41,239 nt of DNA, taken from the IMG/VR virus record IMGVR_UViG_3300035210_000103, positions 1 to 41,239 of that record, one strand, 5' to 3'. How positions within the stretch are numbered: the stretch's first letter is position 1; the number at the start of each line of letters is the position of its first letter. The notes beneath the pieces were generated by a model, which was not told the origin of the DNA, searched no databases, and worked only from the letters and a program-made list of their open reading frames with translations. The translations under genes and the position numbers were made by a program. The stretch comes from a virus. Shown here piece by piece: positions 14,124 through 21,944 of the stretch.

Positions 14124-16360
14124 TGAGCCGCACCGACGACGAGACTGTGCGCGAGGCCCACGAGAGGTTCCGGTATGCGCGCGATTGGTGCAGCGTGGCT
14201 CACCAGCATTACCGCGACGACTACAAATTTGCATACGGGGACAGCGAAAACGGGCACCAGTGGGACTCGGTGACGACCGGCAACCGGCAGGGCCGCCCGA
14301 CGCTCACGGTGAACAAGACGCGCGTGCACAACCTGCAGATCGTCAACGACAGCAGGCAGAACAAGCCGCAGATCAAGATATCTCCGGTGGGCGACAACGC
14401 GACCTATGACGCGGCGCAGATCTTCGAGGGCATCTGCAGACACGTCGAATATGTCAGCCAGGCGCCCGCGGCCTACGATACCGCGGTGCACTGCGCGGTG
14501 TTCGGAGGGATCGGCTACTGGCTGGTGCGCACGAAGTACGTTGACGACGCCAGCTTCGACCTCGACGCCTTCATCCAGCGGATCCCGGACCCGCTCGGCG
14601 TGTATCTCGATCCGGATATACAACAATATGACGGGTCGGATGCGCGCTGGGGCTTTTATTTCAGGGACATGGCCAGGGACGATTTCGAGGCGGAGTATCC
14701 CGAGCACGCGTCTGACACCGCCGACCCCTCGCCGGATTTTCCGCTGGACGACCGCAGCGGCTGGAGCGACGGCAAGCACGTCCGGGTGGCCGAGTATTGG
14801 CGCAAGGGCAAGAAGGACGACGAGCTGCTGGAGTGGAGCGACGGCACCGTGGTGCGGGCGTCCGAGCTGGGGCGCGCCGGACGGGCCGCTTTCGAGGCGA
14901 CAGGCCAGAAGATCGTGCAGCGCCGGGCGATCAGCGTGCCCGAGGTAGAATGGCTTCTGATAGCCGGGTACAAGGTGCTCAAGCGCCGCGCCTGGCCCGG
15001 CAAGTACATTCCCATCGTCCGGATGCCCTGCGAAGAAGTCATTACGGATGACGGAAACAAGGTGGATTGGGTAAGCCACACCAGGCATCTGCGGGATCCG
15101 CAGCGGCTGTACAATTGGTACACCTCGAGCGCCGCCGAGTTCGTCGCGCTGCAGGGAAAGGCGCCCTATATCGGCGCGGCGGCTGCGGTCGAGCCGTTCA
15201 AAAACGCCTGGGAAACGGCGAACGTGCAGAACCCGGCGGTGCTGCTGTACCGCCACATTGACGACCACAACCAGCCCCTGCCGCCGCCGCAGCGCGCCCC
15301 GCCGCCGGTCATGGCGCAGGCCTATATGGAGGGGCTCAAGATCAGCCAGGCCGAGCTGATGATGGTGTCAGGGCAATACCAGGCCGTGATGGGCGCGCCG
15401 TCAAACGAAACGTCCGGCACCGCCATCAATGCACGCCAGCGCCAGGGTGATAACGCGACATACCATGTGCTCGACCATCTTTCGAGCGCGATACGCTATA
15501 CAGGGCGTATATTGATCGACATGGTGCCGCGTATCTACGACAACAAGCGTATTATTATGATAATGGCAGAGGATGGCTCGACCTCGCGCGTGCATGTCGA
15601 TCCGCAGGCCCCCGCGGCGCACGCCACCGTGCCGACCGGCGGAACCCAGGGCATGAAAGTCAGCCCGAACGGCCAGGCCGACCCGCAGCAGGCCGCGGCC
15701 GACGCGGTCGCCACCATATTCAATCCGTCTGTTGGTCGATACGAGGTCGTTGCGGAGGTCGGGCCGAGCTATGGAACCCGCCGCGCCGAGGCGTTCAACG
15801 CCTATTCGCAGATCCTGGCTCAGAACCACAACCTGTTCACGGTCATCGGCGACCTGATGATGCGCGCGGCCGATTTTCCTGGCGCGGACGACATGGCCGA
15901 AAGGCTTCGGAACATGGTCCCGCCGCAGGCCCTCGGCGGTCCTGGCCCCGAGGTCCAGCAGCTCCAGGCCCAGCTCGAGCACACCACGCAGACCGCGCAG
16001 CAGCTCCTCCAGAAGGCCGACGCCGAGCTGGCGCACGTCAGGGCCGCGCTGGTGCAGGCCCAGGAGCAGGCGCGGGAGAAGGGCCGCAGCGTGGATATAG
16101 ACGATTACAAAGCCGAAACGGAACGGCTCAAGGCGGTGGCCGCGGCCGACCCTGGCGCGGCTCAGGTTCTGATCAGGTCGATGTTGTCCGATTTGCTGGG
16201 CATGCCGGCGCTGCCTGTCATGCACGAACACATGGCGGCCGACGCGGCGCACCAGCAGAGCCTGGCGCCGCCCGAGCCGGACCAGGACGACACCGGCGGC
16301 GCGGGTCCGCCTGGCGGCGCGCCGGCCCCGATGAACGGCCAGGGCGGCATGCTGCAGTGA
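14123..16360 (+). CDS. Portal protein, P22 gp1-like
   Basis: A 745-aa product from ATG 14123 (a GTG three bases earlier is possible), close to the 725 aa of P22 gp1. It has the P22-type portal beginning (RFRYARDWCSVAHQHYRDDYKFAYGD) and the signature RPTLTVNKTRVHNLQIVNDSRQNKPQIKI followed by AQIFEGICRHVEYVSQAPAAYDTA. The C-terminal 150 residues include a helical, Gln-rich coiled coil and a Gly/Pro/Asp-rich tail, as in the barrel extension. Twelve copies should form the DNA channel at one vertex, partnering terminase during packaging and the gp4-like protein afterwards. Confidence 0.9.
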   Translation: MSRTDDETVREAHERFRYARDWCSVAHQHYRDDYKFAYGDSENGHQWDSVTTGNRQGRPTLTVNKTRVHNLQIVNDSRQNKPQIKISPVGDNATYDAAQIFEGICRHVEYVSQAPAAYDTAVHCAVFGGIGYWLVRTKYVDDASFDLDAFIQRIPDPLGVYLDPDIQQYDGSDARWGFYFRDMARDDFEAEYPEHASDTADPSPDFPLDDRSGWSDGKHVRVAEYWRKGKKDDELLEWSDGTVVRASELGRAGRAAFEATGQKIVQRRAISVPEVEWLLIAGYKVLKRRAWPGKYIPIVRMPCEEVITDDGNKVDWVSHTRHLRDPQRLYNWYTSSAAEFVALQGKAPYIGAAAAVEPFKNAWETANVQNPAVLLYRHIDDHNQPLPPPQRAPPPVMAQAYMEGLKISQAELMMVSGQYQAVMGAPSNETSGTAINARQRQGDNATYHVLDHLSSAIRYTGRILIDMVPRIYDNKRIIMIMAEDGSTSRVHVDPQAPAAHATVPTGGTQGMKVSPNGQADPQQAAADAVATIFNPSVGRYEVVAEVGPSYGTRRAEAFNAYSQILAQNHNLFTVIGDLMMRAADFPGADDMAERLRNMVPPQALGGPGPEVQQLQAQLEHTTQTAQQLLQKADAELAHVRAALVQAQEQAREKGRSVDIDDYKAETERLKAVAAADPGAAQVLIRSMLSDLLGMPALPVMHEHMAADAAHQQSLAPPEPDQDDTGGAGPPGGAPAPMNGQGGMLQ

Positions 16361-16674
16361 CCAAGGCAAACCTGCGCCGCCGCATCCGCCGGTTGCCGCC
16401 GTGCATGTTCGTCTCTGTTCGGAAGCCGCCCCGAACCCGGCTAACAGCTGGTTACGTTGTGCGGCGGGCAATCGACCTGTTCCGGGCCGGCGCCGAAAGG
16501 GCCATGCGCGCGGAGGCGCCGCCAGCCAGGAGCGGCGACACCCTGCGCATTCGTATGCCGGAAGGATACGCAGTGTCCGGTGGCGTCGATGTTTCGTTCG
16601 GCTCGGTGGACCGCACCATGGGCCTGCAGGATTTCGCGGACCGCTACCTAAAAACGTGCGGGGCGCCGCAGTGA
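16357..16674 (+). CDS. Truncated coat-protein paralogue (N-terminal arm only)
   Basis: A 105-aa product from GTG 16357 (ATG 16405 is an alternative). From about residue 30 it parallels the first 115 residues of the coat protein at 20077: YVVRRAIDLFRAGAE against FVVRRALDLFRNANA, GDTLRIRMPEGYAV against GSTIGIRLPNDYVL, and GVDVSFGSVDRTMGLQDF against GVDVAFSMVDRTMSLQDY. Two internal segments are missing and nothing follows. It is intact, in a tiled operon position between portal and scaffold, so it may be functional (capsid arm mimic, scaffold partner) rather than debris. Confidence 0.7.
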   Translation: MTKANLRRRIRRLPPCMFVSVRKPPRTRLTAGYVVRRAIDLFRAGAERAMRAEAPPARSGDTLRIRMPEGYAVSGGVDVSFGSVDRTMGLQDFADRYLKTCGAPQ

Positions 16675-16733
16675 TCCGCAGCCTGTTCGGCCAGGGGGCA
16701 ATAGGCGTCGTCGTTACAAGACCGCAAAAATGA
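16671..16733 (+). CDS. 20-aa micro-ORF
   Basis: GTG 16671 overlaps the previous stop, and its TGA overlaps ATG 16730 of the next gene, so it fills the gap exactly. The peptide (MIRSLFGQGAIGVVVTRPQK) has a short hydrophobic centre. It may be a real mini-protein or only a coupling ORF. Evidence is limited to tiling. Confidence 0.35.
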   Translation: MIRSLFGQGAIGVVVTRPQK

Positions 16734-17149
16734 TCACCTATTGGCTGGCCCGATACCTGCCGGCCCCACCCCCCGACCCGCGCCTCGACAGGGTGCTGGC
16801 GGCGCTCGCGCAAATTGTCCGCAACCAAGGAGCTATCATGACCACACTGCAGGAAATCAAAGACGCTGTTGCCGCCAACACGGACGCGACGAAATCGGCC
16901 GAGCTGCTGATGGATCAGCTTCACGCCGCGCTGGAGGACGCGGTTGCCAGCAACGACCCGGCCGCCCTGCAGGAGCTGCTGGACGATATCAAGGCCAACA
17001 CCAAGGGGCTGGGCGCCTCGGTGGTCGCCAACACGCCGGCCGCGGGTGGCGGCACCGGCGGCGGCACGCCCCCGGCCGACACGGTTGCGGGCGGCGGCGG
17101 GCAGGACACCGCGGGCGGCGGCGGCTCAGACACCCCGCCGGCGGCCTGA
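16730..17149 (+). CDS. Coiled-coil/Gly-rich hypothetical structural protein
   Basis: A 139-aa product from ATG 16730. A second start at ATG 16838 has a much better ribosome-binding site (AAGGAG about seven bases before it) and would give 103 aa beginning MTTLQEIKDAV, so two forms may be made. Residues 37-95 are helical with heptad-like spacing. The C-terminus is a Gly/Pro/Ala/Asp low-complexity tail. Its place between portal and the large 17166 gene suggests a virion or assembly role, not identified. Confidence 0.55.
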   Translation: MITYWLARYLPAPPPDPRLDRVLAALAQIVRNQGAIMTTLQEIKDAVAANTDATKSAELLMDQLHAALEDAVASNDPAALQELLDDIKANTKGLGASVVANTPAAGGGTGGGTPPADTVAGGGGQDTAGGGGSDTPPAA

Positions 17150-17165
17150 CGGCAGCAGCCACGCC

Positions 17166-18833
17166 GTGAGCGACAATCCGCTCTACGCCGGCCCCGGCCC
17201 GGAGAACCGCCTGGTGGGCTATGCCGGCGACGAGCCGCTCGACCCGCGGCTGGCGGGTCCGGGCAACGCCCTGATTGCCGCCTATCTGGCGCGGGGCGGC
17301 GACCGGATGGCGGGCAATGCGGTGGGCACCGAGCGTGTGCCGGCCGCGCAGCTCACCCGGCCCGACCCGGGCGTGGATCCGGTGGCGATCGACGTGGACG
17401 GACACCCGGTGCTGGGCTCGGAGCTGCGCCGGATCCAGCAGACCTCGGCGAACATCCGCGACAGCATGTTTCTGGCGGGCCACACGCTGCCCAACGGGGT
17501 GCCGGTCATCCCCAAGCAATCGGCACAGGTGATAGCCGAAAGCCTCAAGGACCGCATATCCACCCGGGTGCCGACCTCGGTTGGCGCCCCGGACGTGCAC
17601 GGCACGCCGCACCTGACCATCAACACCGATGCCATGCGGGAGGTGCCCGAATCCTTCCAGAAGAACATGGAGCTGCTGCGCGGCTACCCCGGGCTGCGGA
17701 TCGAGCCGGGCTCGAGCCCGGACGAGGTTGCGCGGCAGTTTCTCGACCATGCCCGCGACAACGTCCTGGCGCTGCACGACGCGGTGCCGCCGCAGATCAG
17801 GCAGCGCAGCAAGCTGTGGTACGACGGCGCGAACGTGCTGGCCGGCACGAATGCCGAGACGGCAAACCTGCCGCTACGGTCCGCCGCCGGCAGCATCGCG
17901 GCGTTGTCGCCCGGCATGGATTGGTTCAAGAACGTCAGTCTGCACGATCGGGTGCTGGACACCTTCCTGAACCATCAGGACACCCGCACCACATCCGAAA
18001 TGCTTGCGCTCGGGAAAAAATTCATCGAGGAGAAAATTGCCGGCGGCACCCCCAAGGCGCTCAAGGGCGCGGCGATTCTGCGGGAGGCGCTCGGCAACAT
18101 GGAGGGGCGCAAATTCGGCGACCTGCCCCAGGATGGCGTGTCGCAGGCGCTCTGGACGCGGCTGCACGACGTGGCGCACCGCGACCCCGGATACAACATC
18201 CTGACGCCGGAAGGGACGATTGCCGGGCGCGCGGTCAATCTGGACAGGACGCCGAGCACGGTCACCTGGGCGGCCCTGCCCGATATCGAAAAATCGCTGT
18301 CGTCATTGCGCGACCCTTCGTTGCGAAACATTTCCGCGCAGATGGGGCTCGCTCACAAGGTCAGGAATTTTTACAACAATATCGCGGCGCCTAACGCCAC
18401 GTTCGGCGACGTAACAGCCGACACCCACGCCATTGCTGGGGCGCTGCTGCGCCCGCTCGGGCAGAGCGCGGATGAGGTCGCGCACGGGCTGGGCGGGGCC
18501 GGATCCGGAAGCTCGATCAGCGGCGCCAATGGGATATACGGCCTGCACGCGGACGCCATCCGCGAGGCGGCTGCCATGCGCGACCTGCTGCCTCGGGAAA
18601 TGCAGTCAATATCCTGGGAAGCGATGAGGGGGCTCTTTTCTCCCGCGCAGAAAACGAATAAAGGTATGAAGGAATGGACTAACCAGCTCGCGGAGCAGTA
18701 TCGAAATGGCACCATCGACATTGGCGAATACCGGGACGCCATCTCCGACGTTGCCCGGGGCATCAACGCCCCAAGCTGGGCTGGACGGGGTGTCCCGACT
18801 TATAGTTTCCCGCGGGTGGCCCCTCGACCGTGA
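17166..18833 (+). CDS. Large hypothetical protein of the head module
   Basis: A 555-aa soluble product from GTG 17166. The first 60 residues are Gly/Pro-rich. Motifs that look conserved include QRSKLWYDGAN (around residue 220), LSPGMDWFKNVSLHDRVLDTF, and in the last third KVRNFYNNIAAPN, DTHAIAGALLRPL, GIYGLHADAIREAA and PREMQSISWEAMRGLF. I recall this C-terminal pattern from uncharacterised phage proteins near portal or capsid genes, with no known activity. There is no signal peptide. An internal virion or DNA-modifying accessory role cannot be decided from sequence. Confidence 0.65.
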   Translation: MSDNPLYAGPGPENRLVGYAGDEPLDPRLAGPGNALIAAYLARGGDRMAGNAVGTERVPAAQLTRPDPGVDPVAIDVDGHPVLGSELRRIQQTSANIRDSMFLAGHTLPNGVPVIPKQSAQVIAESLKDRISTRVPTSVGAPDVHGTPHLTINTDAMREVPESFQKNMELLRGYPGLRIEPGSSPDEVARQFLDHARDNVLALHDAVPPQIRQRSKLWYDGANVLAGTNAETANLPLRSAAGSIAALSPGMDWFKNVSLHDRVLDTFLNHQDTRTTSEMLALGKKFIEEKIAGGTPKALKGAAILREALGNMEGRKFGDLPQDGVSQALWTRLHDVAHRDPGYNILTPEGTIAGRAVNLDRTPSTVTWAALPDIEKSLSSLRDPSLRNISAQMGLAHKVRNFYNNIAAPNATFGDVTADTHAIAGALLRPLGQSADEVAHGLGGAGSGSSISGANGIYGLHADAIREAAAMRDLLPREMQSISWEAMRGLFSPAQKTNKGMKEWTNQLAEQYRNGTIDIGEYRDAISDVARGINAPSWAGRGVPTYSFPRVAPRP

Positions 18834-18933
18834 GACATACCTCGAGGTCGCATACCCGGACGGCGTGCCCAAGGAATGGACAGCCGAGCATGAGCTGCAG
18901 CTTCCGCGCGAGCTGCAGCGCAACCAAGAATAG
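18790..18933 (+). CDS. Small conserved-looking protein
   Basis: A 47-aa product from GTG 18790, overlapping the end of the previous gene in another frame. It contains VSRGWPLDRETYLEVAYPDG followed by WTAEHELQLPRELQ, a compact protein-like sequence similar to short proteins I associate with capsid operons of podoviruses. It ends 23 bases before a strong terminator, so it closes the first packaging transcript. Function unknown. Confidence 0.55.
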   Translation: MSRLIVSRGWPLDRETYLEVAYPDGVPKEWTAEHELQLPRELQRNQE

Positions 18934-18955
18934 CCACCGGCCTGCGCTGGTGACC

Positions 18956-18980
18956 AAGGGGCCTTGCGGCCCCTTTTTTT
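18956..18980 (+). terminator. Rho-independent terminator
   Basis: GGGGCC (18958-18963), loop TTGC, GGCCCC (18968-18973), flanked by AA/TT and followed by a run of seven T. It is a textbook intrinsic terminator. It lies between the packaging/portal genes and the scaffold/coat genes and may lower transcription before a separate coat promoter or act as an attenuator. Confidence 0.85.
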
Positions 18981-18996
18981 GTGACCAGGGGACAGC

Positions 18997-19842
18997 ATGA
19001 GCGGAACAGCACCGGCACCGGCAGAGGAGCTGCGCTATTACGGCGGTACGGGCAGCGAGGGGCTCGAGGGCCTCGAGGAGACGAAGCAGCCCGACGCGCC
19101 GGCCGAGGCGCGCCAGCCGCAGGCCGAGCCCGACGCCGGGGCCGATGCCGAGCCGGTGGACGAGGCCGAGCCGCGCGAGGAGGGCAAGGCCGCACTCACC
19201 GAGGAGCAGCAGCGCCGGCAGAGCGAGAACCGGAGATATGGCCGGATCGTCGCGGCACGGTACGCGGCGCAGCGCCGCGCCGAGGAGGCCGAGCGCCAGC
19301 TGCAGGAGCTGCAGCGGCGCCTCGATGCGGTCGAGCATCCGGAGCGGGCGCAGCAGCCGCCGCAGCCGGCCGACCTCGACCGCCTGGTGGAGGAGCGGGC
19401 GCAGCAGCTCCGCGCCGTCGAGGAGAGCCAGGCCAAGGTGCGGGCGTGGGACACCGCGGGCCGGCAGGATTACGGCGCCGAGCCGTTCAAGGCGGCCTGC
19501 AACGACCTGGCGAATATCAGCACCGAGCAGGAGCGCATCAACCTGCTGGGCGTGGCGGTGGACGTGGAGGGCAGCCACCGCGGCATCATGGCGCTGTCCG
19601 CGCAGCCGCCCGCCGAGATTCACCGCGTGCTGGCCCTGCCGCCGCACAAGCTCGCGCTGGAGCTGGCCAAGTTGTCCAGCGCGCCCGGTCCTGCCGCCTC
19701 CCCCTCGGTCCAGCGGCAGGCGTCGCGCGCACCGGCCCCGGCAGACCCTCCGGTCGGGGGCCGGGCGCGCGGCGAACCGCGGCCGGACGGCAGCATGGAA
19801 GATTTCGTCAGGTGGTCAGAAAGCATGCGCTGGCACCGCTGA
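18997..19842 (+). CDS. Scaffolding protein
   Basis: A 281-aa product from ATG 18997 with an AGGGGA site. It is extremely rich in Glu, Ala, Gln and Arg: an acidic, disordered N-terminus (residues 1-70), a long charged helix (about 70-150: EEQQRRQSENRRYGRIVAAR and on), and a C-terminal part ending in a basic WSESMRWHR, like the positively charged coat-binding end of P22 gp8. Its position directly before the coat gene and its length (P22 gp8 is 303 aa) fit an internal scaffold that leaves before DNA packaging. Confidence 0.75.
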   Translation: MSGTAPAPAEELRYYGGTGSEGLEGLEETKQPDAPAEARQPQAEPDAGADAEPVDEAEPREEGKAALTEEQQRRQSENRRYGRIVAARYAAQRRAEEAERQLQELQRRLDAVEHPERAQQPPQPADLDRLVEERAQQLRAVEESQAKVRAWDTAGRQDYGAEPFKAACNDLANISTEQERINLLGVAVDVEGSHRGIMALSAQPPAEIHRVLALPPHKLALELAKLSSAPGPAASPSVQRQASRAPAPADPPVGGRARGEPRPDGSMEDFVRWSESMRWHR

Positions 19843-20076
19843 CGAGAGGCCCTCACGGGAGGCCGTAAACCCCGCGCGCCGTGCCGTGCCACCCCGTCTG
19901 GGCGGGCAATCCCTGCGCCTGGCCGTGCCTGCACCGTCTGGGCGGTAATCCCTGCGCCGTGCCCGGCCCGCGTGTCTGCGGCTGTCAGACTTTCTGCACG
20001 CGAGGAATGAGAGGCTCCGAGAACCCGTAACGGGTGAGGAGTGTCTTGCGCTTCCTCCAGTGCAGAACAGTGAAAA
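19843..20076 (+). promoter_or_regulatory. Coat-gene leader with direct repeats and hairpins
   Basis: This 234-bp non-coding leader holds two tandem copies of a ~37-base unit (19883-19919 and 19922-19958; core CGTCTGGGCGG then AATCCCTGCGCC), a partial third start, and a small hairpin ACCCG-TAA-CGGGT at 20023-20035. A GAGGA/TCCTC pair could form near 20036-20055. No strong ribosome-binding site precedes the coat ATG. The leader may carry a promoter or tune translation and mRNA stability of the most abundant protein. Confidence 0.45.
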
Positions 20077-21306
20077 ATGGCAAACACGCTTGTAACGCCA
20101 CAGTTCGTGGTGCGGCGCGCCCTCGACTTGTTTCGGAACGCTAACGCCTTCCTCAAGAACGTGGGCCGGGATTACGAAGATAAATTTGGCAACCAGAGCG
20201 TGGCCGGTCAGAAGCCTGGCAGCACGATCGGCATCCGTCTGCCGAACGATTACGTGCTCCGGACCGGCCCGACCGCGGTGCCGCAGCCGACCAACGAGCG
20301 GCAGATGGCGCTCACCGTCGCCAAGCAGGTCGGCGTCGATGTGGCGTTCAGCATGGTCGACCGCACCATGTCGTTGCAGGACTATTCGGAGCGCATCATC
20401 GAGCCGGCGGTGAACGTCATCGCCGGTGGCATCGCCAGCGACCTTATGTCCGGCATCGCCGTGCCGAACCTGGTGCACAACGTCGACGGATCAAACAACA
20501 CGATTTCGCCGACGCTGACCACCTGGGCGACCGCTGGAGCGTTGCTGGATAAAAACAATGCCCCGCGCGAGCGCCGCAAGGTTGTGCTGGATCCGATCAC
20601 GATGGCCCGCACGGTGTCCAGTTTCTCCGGGCTGTTCAACAACCAGGAAAAGATCGGCAATCAATATAGCTCGGCCATGATCGGCCGCGGCGTGCTGGGC
20701 ATGGATTGGATGCAGGACCAGACGGTGGTGACGCACGCCACCGGCGCCTATGGCACTGCGCCGAAGGTGAACGGCGCAAGCCAGACCGGATCTACCATCA
20801 CGGTGACCGCGGTTGCCGGAAGCGGCTTCAAGGCCGGCGACGTGATCACCATGGCCGGCGTCTATGCCGTCAACAGGGTGACAAAGGCCAGCACCGGCCA
20901 GCTGCGGCAGTTCACCGTTACGGCGGATGTGGCTGCGGGCGCGACCTCGATACCCATCTATCCGGCGCTGATCCCGGGCGGAGCTGGCGGCGCGCAGGCG
21001 CCCTACCAGACTGTGCTCGCCTCCCCCGCCGACCAGGCGCAGATCGTGGGCATCACCAACGCGTCGGAAACCTACCGGCAGAATTTCGTGTTTGTTCCGG
21101 AGGCGGTAACGCTGGCCATCGTGCCGCTGGAGATGCCGACCCGCGGCGTGATGGAGAGCTACCGCGACAGCCTCGATGGCGTCTCGATGCGTCTCATTAC
21201 GTTTTATGACGGCATCGCCGATCAGGCGATTACCCGCCTGGACGTGCTCTACGGCTCGCTCTGGGTGCGCCCGGAGTGGGCGTGCATCGTGCCTGACGCA
21301 TTGTAA
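20077..21306 (+). CDS. Major capsid (coat) protein, P22 gp5-like
   Basis: A 409-aa product from ATG 20077; P22 gp5 is 430 aa. It begins MANTLVTPQFVVRRALDLFRNAN and continues KPGSTIGIRLPNDYVLRTGP and GVDVAFSMVDRTMSLQDYSERII, as in P22-type HK97-fold coats. The middle (about residues 240-305) is a Gly/Thr-rich beta insertion (GSTITVTAVAGSGFKAGDVITMAGVYAVN) corresponding to the I-domain. It should form the icosahedral shell around the scaffold. A shortened relative of its first 115 residues is encoded at 16357. Confidence 0.9.
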   Translation: MANTLVTPQFVVRRALDLFRNANAFLKNVGRDYEDKFGNQSVAGQKPGSTIGIRLPNDYVLRTGPTAVPQPTNERQMALTVAKQVGVDVAFSMVDRTMSLQDYSERIIEPAVNVIAGGIASDLMSGIAVPNLVHNVDGSNNTISPTLTTWATAGALLDKNNAPRERRKVVLDPITMARTVSSFSGLFNNQEKIGNQYSSAMIGRGVLGMDWMQDQTVVTHATGAYGTAPKVNGASQTGSTITVTAVAGSGFKAGDVITMAGVYAVNRVTKASTGQLRQFTVTADVAAGATSIPIYPALIPGGAGGAQAPYQTVLASPADQAQIVGITNASETYRQNFVFVPEAVTLAIVPLEMPTRGVMESYRDSLDGVSMRLITFYDGIADQAITRLDVLYGSLWVRPEWACIVPDAL

Positions 21307-21332
21307 CGATAGCGGAACGGGAGACTCAAGCC

Positions 21333-21491
21333 ATGGCACTGACCCTGGACAAGGAAAAGCCGGCCGGCAAGGACGCGCCGCCCGACGCGCCGGCCGAGGG
21401 CGACGCGGATCACCAGGCCATCCGCAAGGCGGCCGGCGCCATCGCCGAAACCGTCATTCCCGTGACGCGGACAGCAAAGGAGGCCGTATAA
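21333..21491 (+). CDS. Small hypothetical protein after coat
   Basis: A 52-aa product from ATG 21333; its TAA overlaps the next ATG (TAATG). The sequence is charged and Ala/Pro-rich with a final helix (AIRKAAGAIAETVIPVTRTAKEAV order). No family is recognised. It may be a capsid-associated peptide or simply couple translation of the next gene. Confidence 0.5.
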   Translation: MALTLDKEKPAGKDAPPDAPAEGDADHQAIRKAAGAIAETVIPVTRTAKEAV

Positions 21492-21934
21492 TGGCCAAAG
21501 GGGACGCCTCGACCGGCATCGACCAGGACCAGCAGGCGCCGCCGCCCGGCGCGGCTCCGGAGCCCGGCGCCAAAATGGCCAACCCGGCCGAGCCGCTCGC
21601 CGAAACCGTGGTGCCCGAGCGGCACCAGGCCGAGGGGTCGCCGTTCATCCGCAAGGGCGCCAGCGCAGGCTTCCCCAAGCCGAAATGGCACCCGGTGCAC
21701 GGCAAGATCGAGCTGCGCAGCGCCGACGAGGAGGCGGGCCTGGTCAACCCGTCCGATTGGTTCGACAGCCCGGAGCGCGCGGACGCGGCGCGCACCTGGA
21801 CCGAGGCCCACACGGTCATGCACGCGAACTATGCGGCGAAGGCGATGGCGCATGAGGAGGCGGGGCACCCGGTAGTCAGGAACAGCGTGGCCGCGGACGA
21901 GGCGGTGCGCCGCGGTTCTCCAGAGCCGCTCTGA
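21491..21934 (+). CDS. Hypothetical capsid-associated protein
   Basis: A 147-aa product from ATG 21491. The N-terminal 50 residues are Pro/Ala-rich and disordered. The C-terminal part reads WHPVHGKIELRSADEEAGLVNPSDWFDSPERADAARTWTEAHTVMHANYAA, compact and protein-like, and I associate it loosely with small proteins following coat genes. It could decorate the head or bridge to the neck. Not identified with certainty. Confidence 0.5.
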   Translation: MAKGDASTGIDQDQQAPPPGAAPEPGAKMANPAEPLAETVVPERHQAEGSPFIRKGASAGFPKPKWHPVHGKIELRSADEEAGLVNPSDWFDSPERADAARTWTEAHTVMHANYAAKAMAHEEAGHPVVRNSVAADEAVRRGSPEPL

Positions 21935-21944
21935 GGCGCAGAGC

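Noticed and set aside
14030-15268. 412-codon minus-strand frame across the portal gene
   Set aside because: Composition is rich in His, Arg and Val with no family motif; the plus-strand portal is unambiguous.
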